From Shewanella aquimarina (GTDB lineage Bacteria > Pseudomonadota > Gammaproteobacteria > Enterobacterales > Shewanellaceae), in NCBI RefSeq assembly GCF_023349185.1, contig NZ_JAKIKY010000008.1, forward strand, positions 124,001 through 188,000: a stretch of 64,000 bases of DNA. The letters are read 5' to 3'. The notes under the pieces were generated by a model. The model did no database searches. It was not told where the DNA came from and worked only from the letters and a program-made list of their open reading frames with translations. Both the position numbers and the translations under genes were made by a program. Below are positions 28,334 to 42,000 of this stretch, one piece after another; the stretch's first letter is position 1, and the number at the start of each line of letters is the position of its first letter.

Positions 28334-29728
28334 ATGGAACAAGACGACAAGAAGTTGTTTGTACTGGATACCAATGTGTTACTGCATGAACCCTTAGCCA
28401 TCTATTCGTTTAAGGAGCATGATGTCGTAGTCCCCATGACTGTCCTTGAAGAGTTGGATCAGATCAAAGACAGGAAACGAGATATTAGCCGAGATGCCCG
28501 AGTCGCCATTCGCGCACTGGAAGATATACTCGGTGGGCAAACCACCCCAGAAGAGATTGTCAGCGGGGTGCCCTTACCCAAACGTGAAGGACACGGTGAC
28601 GCAGTAGGTTCCCTCTCTATCTTCCCCGACCATCAACTCGAATTTACCCAGGCATCCCTGCCTGGCGACAATAACGACAACCGCATCATCAACACAGCAC
28701 TGCATCTGCAGAAGCAGTTTGCCCCACGCCATGTGGTGCTGGTGACTAAAGATATCAACATGCGCCTCAAGGCCAAGGGCGCCGGCATTAACCTGGTCGA
28801 AGACTACCGCACCGACCAGCTGATCGACGACATTCGCTTCCTCACCAAAGGTTTTCACCAGTTTGAGGGGGATTTCTGGGCGCGCAAGGAGCATGTGAAT
28901 ACCGAAACCCAGGGGCGCCATACGGTGCATAGGGTGCCGGTTAGGGAAGTGGGTGAGGAAAACTTTTATACCAACCAATACCTTATCGACGAAGACTCTA
29001 ACTTCTGTGGCCGGGTATTGAGCAATAACGACGAGGATCTGGAGATATTGGACCTCGGCCGTGATCGCCTGCTCAACCTGGATGCCTGGGGCATCAAGCC
29101 CAAAAATATCTACCAGGGGATGGCGATGCAGGCGCTGCTGGATCCAGATATCGATCTGGTGATCCTCACCGGCCCCGCCGGTTGTGGTAAGACGCTGCTG
29201 GCCATGGCGGCGGCGCTGGAGATGGTGGTGGAGCGGGGCCTCTACGACAAGGTGATCGTCACCCGTAACACGCCGGAGATCGCCGAATCTATCGGCTTCC
29301 TGCCCGGCACCGAAGAGGAGAAGATGGCGCCCTGGCTCGCGGCCATTACCGATACCCTGGAGGTGTTACACAAGCATGACGTCAACCCCAGCGGCAGCAT
29401 GAACTACATCATGGACAAGGCCAACATACAGTTTAAGTCGATTAACTTCATGCGTGGACGCTCGATACAGAACTCTGTGGTCTTGCTGGACGAGTGTCAA
29501 AACCTGACCGCCTCGCAGATCAAGACGATGATCACCCGTATGGGCGAGGGGACTAAGCTGATCTGTAGCGGTAACCTGGCGCAGATCGATTCTAACTACT
29601 TGACGGCGGTGACCTCGGGGCTCACCTATATCGTCGAGCGCTTTAAAAATTTCGATGGCAGTGCCAACGTCTACCTCAACGGCGTGGTGCGCTCTCGCCT
29701 AGCCGAGTTTGCCGAGGAAAACCTATAG
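28334..29728 (+). CDS. PIN-PhoH family ATPase/ribonuclease
   Basis: A 464-residue protein with an N-terminal PIN nuclease domain (acidic residues in LFVLDTNVLLH, LEELDQIK and LVTKDINMR) and a C-terminal PhoH ATPase. The ATPase Walker A is LTGPAGCGKTLLA and Walker B is VVLLDECQN. PIN-PhoH proteins are thought to couple RNA unwinding to cleavage. GGAGG is 5 bases before the ATG. Confidence 0.9.
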   Translation: MEQDDKKLFVLDTNVLLHEPLAIYSFKEHDVVVPMTVLEELDQIKDRKRDISRDARVAIRALEDILGGQTTPEEIVSGVPLPKREGHGDAVGSLSIFPDHQLEFTQASLPGDNNDNRIINTALHLQKQFAPRHVVLVTKDINMRLKAKGAGINLVEDYRTDQLIDDIRFLTKGFHQFEGDFWARKEHVNTETQGRHTVHRVPVREVGEENFYTNQYLIDEDSNFCGRVLSNNDEDLEILDLGRDRLLNLDAWGIKPKNIYQGMAMQALLDPDIDLVILTGPAGCGKTLLAMAAALEMVVERGLYDKVIVTRNTPEIAESIGFLPGTEEEKMAPWLAAITDTLEVLHKHDVNPSGSMNYIMDKANIQFKSINFMRGRSIQNSVVLLDECQNLTASQIKTMITRMGEGTKLICSGNLAQIDSNYLTAVTSGLTYIVERFKNFDGSANVYLNGVVRSRLAEFAEENL

Positions 29729-29751
29729 CCGCTTAGACGGTCAATGACGAT

Positions 29752-29778
29752 AAAAGGCTCCCAGGGTGGAGTCTTTTG
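29752..29778 (+). terminator. Rho-independent terminator
   Basis: Stem AAAAGGCTCC / GGAGTCTTTT (one G-T pair) after the PhoH gene. Confidence 0.65.
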
Positions 29779-29960
29779 TCTAAAGAAAGCGCAGCGCTAG
29801 GCAGCTGCATCAATTTGTCGGCCCAGGCCAACTGAGATCATTCTGGCAAAAGCGACTCCCCTTTGTATTCCATTGGGCTGGCTTCCTGATACTATATGCA
29901 GAATATGATGCGCCGCTCAGGTTAACCCCAAGGGCAGATGCTTGTTTTCAAAGGTAATCA

Positions 29961-33653
<3,693 letters not shown>

Positions 33654-33685
33654 TCGGACAGTGCAATGCGTATGTGAGAGAACAG

Positions 33686-33707
33686 AAGGGGCCTTGGCCC
33701 CTTTTTT
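33686..33707 (+). terminator. Rho-independent terminator
   Basis: Stem AAGGGGCC / GGCCCCTT with a TT loop and a T-run, 33 bases after the kinase stop. Confidence 0.88.
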
Positions 33708-33875
33708 GTGGCTGTCGATTTGCTGGCCAACAAGGCGTAGAGGCTTATGATGCGGCGTGAATTATTTGCACTTGAGCCTGAATCGAGACCTGTTAAGCTA
33801 AGTGACTGATATTCACGAGACGCATAATATTTGAACAACTCAGTCTCCCATTATAAGTCTCAGCAAGGAGATAAC

Positions 33876-36275
33876 ATGAGACCCTCTACACTCGCGCTGG
33901 CCCTTGCCCTCATTCTGGTCCCGACTGGCCCCCTGCTCGCCGTCGAAAATAGCGCTAAGGTGATCAAGAGCAGTCAGGCCGCCAAAGGCTTTATCAACCT
34001 CTTCTATCAGCAAGGCTCGGGCGATCTCTACCTGGAGGCGACCCGCCTCAATCAGCCTTTCTTGCTGGTCACCAGCCTGCCCCATGGCGTGGGCTCTAAC
34101 GATATCGGCCTGGATCGTGGCCAGCTGGGAATGACCCGCCTGGTGCAGTTTGAACGCCATGGACCCTATCTCATCCTGAAACAGCTTAACACCCGTTACC
34201 GCGCCACCACGGACAACGGCGCCGAGCAGCGGGCGGTCAAAGAGGCCTTCGCCGAGTCTGTGCTCTGGCGCGGCAAGGTACTTGAGGGCAAGCGGGCGCT
34301 GGTGGCGATCAAGGATCTTGTACTGCGCGACCTGCATGGCATAGTCGATACCCTGGAACAGACCAAGCAGGGCAATTATCAGCTGGACAAGGAGACCTCG
34401 CTCATCCTGCCTCAGGGGGTTAAGTCCTTCGAGCGTAACAGCGATGTCGATGTGCTGCTCACCTTCAAGGGCGCCAAGGCCGGGCCTCAGGTGGCTCTGG
34501 TGACCCCCGATGGTAAGCAGATGTCGCTGCGGATGCGTTACTCCTTCGTCGCGTTGCCGGACGATAATTATCAGCCCAGGGCCTACCACCCCAATAGCGG
34601 TTACCTGTCCGATGAGTATCTGGATTACGGCGCGCCAATCGACAGCGACATAGTGCAGCGCCATCTGTTGCGTCATCGCCTGGAAAAGATTACCCCGGGT
34701 GACTCGCCCAGCGAGGTGGTCAAACCCATCATCTATTATCTGGATCCCGGCGTGCCAGAGCCTATTCGTAGTGCCCTGTTAGAGGGGGCTCGCTGGTGGG
34801 AGACCGCCTTTAACGAGGCCGGCTTCATCAACGGCTTCAAGGTGGAACTGCTGCCGGAAGAAGCCGATCCCCAGGACATTCGCTACAACGTGATCCAGTG
34901 GGTACACAGGGCGACTCGCGGCTGGTCTTATGGCAGCGCCATCGCCGACCCGCGCACAGGTGAGATCATCAAGGGCCATGTGACCCTGGGTAGTCAGCGT
35001 GTCAGGCAAGATCACCTCATCGCCCGCGGTCTCACCGCAGGCTGGGAAGACAGAGAGGCGGCCGCCCAGGCGGTGACAGACCTTTCGCTGGCGCGTATTC
35101 GCCAGCTGTCGGCTCATGAGGTGGGTCATACTCTGGGTCTGGACCATAACTTCGCCGCGTCGAGCAACGACAACGCCTCAGTGATGGATTACCCGCACCC
35201 TAAGGTGACACTCAAGGGCGGCAAGATAGACATCTCTGCCCCTTACGATGAAGGCGTTGGTGCCTGGGATAAGTTTACCGTGGCCTATGGCTATGGTCAG
35301 TTTAGCGCCGAGGCTCAACAGGCCAAGCTGACCGGGTTGATGCAGGCGGTGGAGCGCCAGGGGCTGAGATATATAGGTGAGGCAGATTCGCGCCGCGCCG
35401 GTTCCAGCCAGGCCTATGCCAGCCTCTGGGACAATGGCAAGGATCCTGTGGCCGAGCTGAGCCGTCTGGCCAAGGTGCGCGAGGTGGCCATCGACAACTT
35501 TAGCGACGCCGCGCTGCTCCAGGGCCAGCCCTATGGTGAGCTGCGCGACGCCTTCGTGCCCATCTATCTGCTGACCCGTTATCAGATCGAAGCCGCGGCC
35601 AAGTTTATTGGTGGCAGTGACTACAACTATTCCACTCAGGATGGGGGGCGCAGCTGGCACTATATGGCCCCCGAGCTGCAAAAGAACGCGCTGGATACCC
35701 TGCTGCAAGGCCTGAGTGCAGATGCCCTGGCCTTGCCGACTAAGGTGACCGACGCCCTGGTGCCTAAGTCGGGCAACTATGGCGCCACCCGCGAGAGCTT
35801 CGATGGCGCCACCGGCGTGGTGATCGATCCCCTCGGAATGGCCGAGGTGCTTAGCCGTCACACCTGTCAGCAGCTGCTGCAGCCTCAGCGTCTCAATCGC
35901 GTCAATCAGGGCTACTTTGCCGACAGGGAGCAGCTGTCTGTGGTGACTCTGGTCAATAAGCTGCTGGCTAAGACCCTGTTTAGCGATGCGCCTAATGGGG
36001 CGACGCAGGGGGTATGGATGCGGGTCAATGCCGTGGTGATCGATGCCCTGCTGGCCAGCTACCATGATGGGGCGAGTTCGCCCGAGGTGAAGGCGCAGCT
36101 GGCGGGTCGTCTGGCCTATGCCCAGAAGCAGCTTAGCCGTCTGGTGAAGCGCAGTAGCGACTATGAATCGGCGCACTATCAGTGGCTATTAGAGGGGATA
36201 GAGCAGGGGCTGAAAGAGAGCAAGCATAAGCTGATCCACAAGCCGCTTGCCATGCCGCCGGGCTCGCCGATTTAA
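33876..36275 (+). CDS. Zinc-dependent metalloprotease (DUF5117/DUF4953 type)
   Basis: A 799-residue exported protein with a signal peptide ending near LLAVE. The catalytic site is a full metzincin motif, HEVGHTLGLDH (HExxHxxGxxH), with the following Met-turn candidate ASVMDYPHP. The long N-terminal part (FINLFYQQGSGDLYLEA, LNQPFLLVTSLPHGVGSNDIGLDRGQ) is typical of the DUF5118/DUF5117 proteases. AAGGAG lies 5 bases before the ATG at 33876. Probably periplasmic or secreted; natural substrate unknown. Confidence 0.9.
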   Translation: MRPSTLALALALILVPTGPLLAVENSAKVIKSSQAAKGFINLFYQQGSGDLYLEATRLNQPFLLVTSLPHGVGSNDIGLDRGQLGMTRLVQFERHGPYLILKQLNTRYRATTDNGAEQRAVKEAFAESVLWRGKVLEGKRALVAIKDLVLRDLHGIVDTLEQTKQGNYQLDKETSLILPQGVKSFERNSDVDVLLTFKGAKAGPQVALVTPDGKQMSLRMRYSFVALPDDNYQPRAYHPNSGYLSDEYLDYGAPIDSDIVQRHLLRHRLEKITPGDSPSEVVKPIIYYLDPGVPEPIRSALLEGARWWETAFNEAGFINGFKVELLPEEADPQDIRYNVIQWVHRATRGWSYGSAIADPRTGEIIKGHVTLGSQRVRQDHLIARGLTAGWEDREAAAQAVTDLSLARIRQLSAHEVGHTLGLDHNFAASSNDNASVMDYPHPKVTLKGGKIDISAPYDEGVGAWDKFTVAYGYGQFSAEAQQAKLTGLMQAVERQGLRYIGEADSRRAGSSQAYASLWDNGKDPVAELSRLAKVREVAIDNFSDAALLQGQPYGELRDAFVPIYLLTRYQIEAAAKFIGGSDYNYSTQDGGRSWHYMAPELQKNALDTLLQGLSADALALPTKVTDALVPKSGNYGATRESFDGATGVVIDPLGMAEVLSRHTCQQLLQPQRLNRVNQGYFADREQLSVVTLVNKLLAKTLFSDAPNGATQGVWMRVNAVVIDALLASYHDGASSPEVKAQLAGRLAYAQKQLSRLVKRSSDYESAHYQWLLEGIEQGLKESKHKLIHKPLAMPPGSPI

Positions 36276-36294
36276 GCTCTGTAACATTAGCTAA

Positions 36295-36320
36295 AAGCCC
36301 CGCATCGCGGGGCTTTTTTA
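36295..36320. terminator. Rho-independent terminator
   Basis: Stem AAGCCCCGC / GCGGGGCTT with a T-run behind the protease gene; usable on both strands. Confidence 0.88.
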
Positions 36321-36346
36321 TGGTCTAAATTTGCCCGAGCCGGCGG

Positions 36347-36886
36347 CTAGAGGCGCTGCACCGAGTCGAGGAAATTACGGGCGGTCTGCTCTTCGCGGCT
36401 GGACTGATAGCTGGCCATCAAGAGCAGTAGGTGGTCGTCGATGATATAGATGTGTTGCAGCATGCGCAGATCGTCCTTGGGCATCCGCATTTCAACCTCG
36501 TAGCCGCGCATGCCATTGGTGTTGATATAGCCCTTGCTTAAGATCATCTCCTCGAGAATGCTGGCCACTTCAGGCCCCGCCATGCTGGTGTATTTATCCA
36601 AATCATAAGGCAAGAACTCCAAGTCCTCTGGTTCTAAATGCTCCATCGACGACTTGAAACTCATCACGAACATGGTGAGCTTGTCGTCGCTGCTTTTCTG
36701 GGTATTGAGGGACTCGAATTCCACCTGGCTGTTTTGCTTGTGCAGCACTTTAGGGTCAGGCAGCAGCTCGAGGCTAACGGGCACAGAGGTGAGGCGGTAG
36801 GTTTGTAGCGGGTAGGGGGCAAACCAATGCTGGTAGCCGAAATAGAGCGCAGCCACCAGGGCCGCCAGTTTGATCAGGTGCGACAT
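36347..36886 (-). CDS. Membrane-anchored hypothetical protein
   Basis: A 179-residue protein with an N-terminal transmembrane segment or uncleaved signal (about 4-20) and a soluble domain rich in Met and acidic residues, ending with YIIDDHLLLLMASYQSSREE. AAGGA lies 7 bases before the ATG at 36886, while the ATG at 36892 is too close. I do not recognise the family. Confidence 0.65.
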   Translation of the reverse strand: MSHLIKLAALVAALYFGYQHWFAPYPLQTYRLTSVPVSLELLPDPKVLHKQNSQVEFESLNTQKSSDDKLTMFVMSFKSSMEHLEPEDLEFLPYDLDKYTSMAGPEVASILEEMILSKGYINTNGMRGYEVEMRMPKDDLRMLQHIYIIDDHLLLLMASYQSSREEQTARNFLDSVQRL

Positions 36887-37143
36887 GCTCATTTCCTTGT
36901 CTGCTTAGTGCTGGGCTAAGGGCTATCCGTAACGCGTTAATTTGTCGTGCCAGCCATATTTGTCCCGCTGGCACCCAGTCAGTTTACCCAGCGAATCGTC
37001 AAAATAGCAAATTTGCTGCATGGGGCCGAGGCCGGCAAAAAGTGTAACAAATTGCAAGCCTTAGTGTGATCTTGTTCAAAAAATGTGTGGTTTAGGTTAG
37101 TATCTTTGTTAGCTAATTGTGGTCAATAAGATTGGAGTACATG

Positions 37144-37449
37144 ATGAAGTTGTTAGCCAGCACGACCTTAGCTTTAGCCTCTCTACTACTTACTACTCAG
37201 GCGTTTGCCGAGAGACCGGATTTCTCTAAGACCGCCGCGGCAAGAGCCGATTATCGCTTTGCCGACAACCCAGGCGCCAAGCAGAATCTGGTGCCGCAAT
37301 CGAGCAGTCGTCACGATTTTTCCAAGACGACCGCCGCCAACAGTGAGTATCGCTTCGCCGACAATCCCCCCGCCGATGAAACTGAGCCTGCGTCGAGATC
37401 GACTCAACACGATTTCTCGCGAACCCAGGCGGCAAGCAAACAGAGCTAA
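37144..37449 (+). CDS. Exported protein with internal repeats
   Basis: A 101-residue exported protein: signal peptide ending at AFA-ER, then a mature part made of a repeated unit. RPDFSKTAAARADYRFADNP, RHDFSKTTAANSEYRFADNP and the partial QHDFSRTQAASKQS follow each other. No cysteine and no hydrophobic segment after the signal. GGAG lies 6 bases before the ATG. A possible CRP half-site (TGTGATCTTG) occurs about 75 bases upstream. Function unknown. Confidence 0.7.
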   Translation: MKLLASTTLALASLLLTTQAFAERPDFSKTAAARADYRFADNPGAKQNLVPQSSSRHDFSKTTAANSEYRFADNPPADETEPASRSTQHDFSRTQAASKQS

Positions 37450-37468
37450 AGACGATTTGAGATCACCG

Positions 37469-37493
37469 AGGAGCCGATTAGGCTCCTTTTTTT
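37469..37493 (+). terminator. Rho-independent terminator
   Basis: Stem AGGAGCC / GGCTCCT with a run of seven T, just behind the repeat-protein gene. Confidence 0.85.
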
Positions 37494-37526
37494 ATGGCCA
37501 GGTTTTATGGCCAGCTTTTATGGCGA
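37489..37526. repeat. Short tandem repeat, about 13-bp unit
   Basis: TTTTTATGGCCAG, GTTTTATGGCCAG and CTTTTATGGCGAT follow directly, between a terminator and the end of the minus-strand gene. Confidence 0.6.
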
Positions 37527-37530
37527 TAGT

Positions 37531-37896
37531 TTATGTTTCTTGATTCAGGGCTTCTTCACGCATCTGCTTCTTGCCCTGGCGATAGGCATCCAGAATGCCG
37601 ATGAGCCAGCCGAGGATGAAGGCCCAGGTAGCCACCTCGATCCACAAGGCCTCGTTTCCCTGAGGTGCCTGGCTGATGGCGGCGTAGATAGCGCCATAAT
37701 CCAGGGGGAGCTCACCCGATAGGATCTTATCCGACACACTCGTGGCGCGATTGACCGCCTGATACAAGAGGTAGGCGAGGCCGCTGAGGCTAAGGCAGGA
37801 GATGAGCGTGCCTGCGTTATAGCGCTTGAGGTAGAAGTGGCCCGAACCTGGGCAGACGAAGGCCGAAAGCAGGGTGGCGATGATGGCTTTATTCAT
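37531..37896 (-). CDS. Small membrane protein, TM2-like
   Basis: A 121-residue protein with three hydrophobic segments (about 5-20, 30-46 and 87-104). The start MNKAIIATLLSAFVCPGSGHFYLKRY resembles the G.G..Y entry of TM2-type proteins. The start codon sits in a 14-bp tandem duplication (see separate entry). Function unknown. Confidence 0.6.
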   Translation of the reverse strand: MNKAIIATLLSAFVCPGSGHFYLKRYNAGTLISCLSLSGLAYLLYQAVNRATSVSDKILSGELPLDYGAIYAAISQAPQGNEALWIEVATWAFILGWLIGILDAYRQGKKQMREEALNQET

Positions 37897-37913
37897 AAGG
37901 CTCTATTCATAAG
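37886..37913. repeat. 14-bp tandem duplication across a start codon
   Basis: On the minus strand, CTTATGAATAGAGC is followed directly by CTTATGAATAAAGC. The copy upstream of the gene creates a 5-codon leader (MNRAL, 37910-37893) whose TGA overlaps the gene's ATG as ATGA. Confidence 0.6.
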
Positions 37914-37974
37914 GTTTGCTGCTGAGTCGTGTGGTTACAGGACTGTCGTTATTGGCATTTTTATTATGGGTAAG

Positions 37975-38307
37975 CTATTCCAGATCGATGCGTCTGATGG
38001 CGGCCCTGAGATGCTCGGCCTTGGTGCGCATCGCCTCGGGAGCCGCATCGCCACTGGCCGCCAGCTGGCTCTCGACGCCGCTTAGTGTTTGCACCAGCCA
38101 GCCACGCACCATCACATAGTAGCGCGAATCCGTGCCGTAGCGGGCGATAACCTCTAGCTGCTCGGGCGAGGGGACGGCGATAGCCTGTTGCAGCGCCTGT
38201 ACCATAACCCCCAGCCGCTGTTGCTCCACCTCTGTTTGGCTGGGCTTGGCTGCGCACCCCGTCACCAGGCTGACGGCGAACAAGAAGAGGAAAATCTGAC
38301 GACCCAT
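37975..38307 (-). CDS. Putative lipoprotein
   Basis: A 110-residue protein with a lipoprotein signal: MGRQIFLFLFAVSLVTGCAA, lipobox LVTGC. The mature part is helical, with a central RYGTDSRYYVMVRGWL segment. The start at 38307 (ATG) is preferred over the in-frame TTG at 38316. It lies upstream of the TM2-like gene on the same strand with a 78-base gap, so co-transcription is possible. Confidence 0.65.
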   Translation of the reverse strand: MGRQIFLFLFAVSLVTGCAAKPSQTEVEQQRLGVMVQALQQAIAVPSPEQLEVIARYGTDSRYYVMVRGWLVQTLSGVESQLAASGDAAPEAMRTKAEHLRAAIRRIDLE

Positions 38308-38400
38308 AGGTTTCAACTCGGTGGCTTAAGGGGGAGTTTGATGATAACAGAATTTAGTAAAAAGCCACCGCCCGGAGGCGGTGGTTAGCAGAGTAGAAGG

Positions 38401-38811
38401 CTAGTTCTGTTTGGCGCCTTCATCTATCCAACGTTTGATCGTGGCGATCTGCTCACTGCTGAGGGGCTTTCCTTCGCCTTGCGCAAATTTATCACTGTGG
38501 TGAGGGGGCATCTGGATCTTGCTGTCGACCTTGTGATCGATCGCCAAGTAGAGGGTGCTTGAGGCGGCGCTGCCGGGGACCACGACGGGGCCAAGCTGGG
38601 TGCCGCGCATCACGCCCTCATAGCTATCCAGTGCCAGATGGTTTTTTGCCATGCCTTCGCCTGCACCCGAATGACAGCTGATGCAGGAGGCGTTAAGTAT
38701 GGGCTGTACCTGAGATGAGAAGCTCACCGGCCGCTCACAGCCCAGTAGCGCCGTGGTGGCTAGTGCCGCTACCAGTAACAGGCGCCTGTCGATGGAGTGA
38801 TGAGCATACAT
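38401..38811 (-). CDS. Monoheme c-type cytochrome, lipoprotein-like
   Basis: A 136-residue exported protein. The N-terminus ends with ALLGCE, a possible lipobox. One heme site CISCH follows (VQPILNASCISCHSGAGEGM), with a distal Met candidate in KIQMPPHHSD. The pattern (heme near the N-terminus, conserved P..P..S.L, then MPP) fits the small cytochrome domain often placed with planctomycete-type cytochromes. A periplasmic electron carrier; partner unknown. GGAGG is 5 bases before the ATG. Confidence 0.85.
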   Translation of the reverse strand: MYAHHSIDRRLLLVAALATTALLGCERPVSFSSQVQPILNASCISCHSGAGEGMAKNHLALDSYEGVMRGTQLGPVVVPGSAASSTLYLAIDHKVDSKIQMPPHHSDKFAQGEGKPLSSEQIATIKRWIDEGAKQN

Positions 38812-38951
38812 AGTATCCTCCCGATAACCTTACATTGTTTACGGTTTAAGTATAGTCCCGTCGTGCCTGATCCTCCTGTGTGACGAGTGAGACGAGGCGC
38901 CTGTGGTGAGCGGGTGTAAATCCAGCTTGCCGCTAATCCGAGATGAACCAA

Positions 38952-38980
38952 AGAAAAAGCCCGACTCTTTCGAGCCGGGC
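38952..38980 (-). terminator. Terminator of the RND pump operon
   Basis: On the minus strand, GCCCGGCTC-GAAA-GAGTCGGGC followed by TTTTTC, about 37 bases after the permease stop. One G-T pair. Confidence 0.75.
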
Positions 38981-39016
38981 ACGCCGGGAAGCGAATTGGA
39001 AAGGGGTGAAGCCCGC

Positions 39017-42000
39017 CTAGGCGCGCTTAGGCACCTTGATGCCGAACACTAGCGTGTAGGTCACCGGCAGCACCACCAGGGTGAGCACAGAGGCGAACCC
39101 CAGGCCGAAGATGATGGTGATCGCCATGGAGCCGAAGAAGGCATCCGGCAGCAGGGGGATCATCCCCAGCATGGTGGTGATCGCCGCCATCAACACGGGG
39201 CGCACGCGGCTCACCGAGGAGTCGAACACCGCCTGATAGGCCTGCTTACCCTGGCTCAGCTCCAGGTTGATCTGATCTACCAGGACGATACCGTTCTTGA
39301 TGATCATCCCGGTAAGACTCAGCAGGCCCAGCAGCGCCATGAAGCTGAAGGGGGCGTCGAACAGCAGCAGGCCTGAGACCACGCCGATAAGCGCCAGGGG
39401 CACGGTAAACCAGATCACCAGGGGCTGCCTGACCGAGTTAAACAGCAGCACGGTTATCAGGAACATCGCCAGATAGCCCATTGGAATCGAGCTAAATACC
39501 GACTGCTGAGCCTCGCTTGAGGTCTCGTATTCGCCGCCCCATTCCAGTTCATAACCGGCAGGCAGGCTGATGGCCTCGACCTTGTCACGTAACTTTCTAA
39601 ACACAGAATCTGCGGTCTCGTTGCTGCCGTTGACCGGATCGGCCAACACGGAGATCACCCGTTTACGGTCGCGGCGCATGATCAGTGGGTTCTCCCACTC
39701 GGTGGCAAAATCGCTGACCACCTGAGAGATGGGCACGAAGACGTTGTTTTCTGTGCTCCACACCTGCAGCGCCGAGATGCTGTCGGCATTGAGACGCTCA
39801 TCGGACGGTGCCCGGGCGATAATCGGCAATAGGTGGCTGTTCTCGCGGTACAGGCCCACCTGCTTGCCGCTGAAGTTGGTCAGCAGGGCATTATCCAGGT
39901 CTTGCTTGCTGATGCCGGTTTCGCGGGCCTGAGCCAGCGCCAGCTGCGGCCGTACCAGGGTCACCTGATTACGCCAGTTGTGGCGCACGCTGGTGGCGCT
40001 CGGCTCGGCGAGGAAGATCTCGCTGGCCTGCTGGGCCAACTGCCTCAGCACCTCAGGGTCTTCGCCGTAGAAGCGCGCCTCTATCTTGGCCGCCGGGCTT
40101 GGGCCATTCTCCATATACTTGAAGCGATATTCCGCCTCGGGATAATGCTGTACCAGATCCTGCTCGAGCCTGCGCATATAGGCGTTGAGGGTCTCCAGGT
40201 TGCTCATCTCGATCAGCAGCTGACCATAGGCGGCATAGCCCTTCTCCGGCACATAGGGCAGCACGAAGCGCTGGGCACCCTGGCCCACCACGCTGGTGAT
40301 GTTCACCAGGCCGGCATCTTGCTTCTGCTGCTCCGCCATCAGATCCTGCTCGATACGGCCCAGCAGGGCCTCGGTGGCCTTGATGTCGCTGCCCTCTGGC
40401 ATCCATACATCCACGAAGAAGATAGGGGTGTTAGAGGCAGGGAAGAAGACATTCTTCACCTGACCGAAGCCCATGACAGAGCCCACCAGAGCCAGCAGCA
40501 CGACCAGTAGGGTTAGGCCGCGAAAACGCATCGCCAGGCTCAGGCTGGCACGATAGAGCTGGAACAGCCAACCCTTGTAGGGGTCGCTATCGGCCTCATC
40601 TGGGATCTCGCCATCCTTAAACAGCAGATCGCAGAAGAAGGGGGTCAGTGTCATGGCGTTGATCCAGCTGATAAACAGTGAGATCAGCAGCACCAGAAAC
40701 AGGGAGATACAAAACTCCCCCGTGGCGTTGTCCGACAGACCGATAGGCGCGAAGGCGATGATGGCAATCACGGTCGCTCCCAGCAGTGGCCACTGGGTCT
40801 GGGTGATCACCTGCTTGGCGGTCTCCAGACGCGACTGGCCGCGCTTGAGGCCGATGAGGATCCCCTCGGTCACCACGATGGCGTTATCCACCAACATCCC
40901 CAGGGCGATGATCAATGCCCCCAGCGAGATGATCTGCAGCTCGATATTGAGCACCTTCATCATGATAAAGGTACCGAGAATGGTGAGCAGCAATACCAGC
41001 CCCATCAGCAGGCCAGATCTCAGCCCCATGAAGATCAGCAGCACGCCGATCACGATGGCGATCGATTCCGCCAGGTTCACCAGGAAGCCGTTGATGGTCT
41101 GATCCACCATCTTGCTCTGGTCATAGACTGTGGTGAGCGTCATGCCCACCGGCAACTCGTCGCCGAGCTCCAGCATCTTGAGGTTGACGGCCTCGCCCAC
41201 CTTGACCACGTTGACGCCGCTGGAGAAGGCGATGCCCACAGACAGCGCCATGTCGCCGCCGCTGTGATACAGGTTGCTCGGGGTCTCATCCATCGCCTTG
41301 TAGATGTTGGCGATATCTCCCAGGTAGATAAGCTTGGCACTGCCGGGGGCACTCACCACCAGGCGCGATAGTGCCTCGACGCTGTCGAACTCGCCCGTGG
41401 GGTGGATGCGAATACGGTTGTCGCCCACGCGAATGCTACCCGCATTTGAGACCACGTTCTGGCTGTTGATCAGGCCATAGATATAGTCCTGGTTAAGCCC
41501 TAAGGCGTTGATCTTCTGGGTGGAGATCTCCACCACTACCTGTTGGTCGACGATACCGGCTATGTTGACCCGCTTGATGCCGTCGACCAGCACCAGCTCG
41601 CGGCGCAGAAAGTCGGCGTAGTTTTCCAGCTCGCGCTCGCTATAGCCGTCGCCGCTGAGGTTGAGCAGAATGCCGTAGACATCGCCAAAGTCGTCGATCA
41701 CCTGAGGCGTCATGGCGCCACTGGGCAGACTCCCCTGGGTATCGCTTACCTTACGGCGCACCAGATCCCAGATCTGTGGCAGCTTCTCGGCGTCATACTT
41801 GTCTTCCATCTCAATCTGGATCTGCGACAGGCCGGCGCTGTTGATCGAGGTGATATGTTTCACCCCATCGAGCTGCTGTAGCGCGTCTTCCAGGGGCAGG
41901 GTAACTTCTTCCTCCACCTGCTCCGGGGAGGCACCTGGATAGGCGGTGACGACCAGCGCCTCCTTGATGGTAAATTCGGGAAATTCCAGTTGCCCCAGGC

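Noticed and set aside
35178-36176. 332-codon frame antisense to the metalloprotease
   Set aside because: Shadow of codon bias in the real gene, which has a clear catalytic motif.
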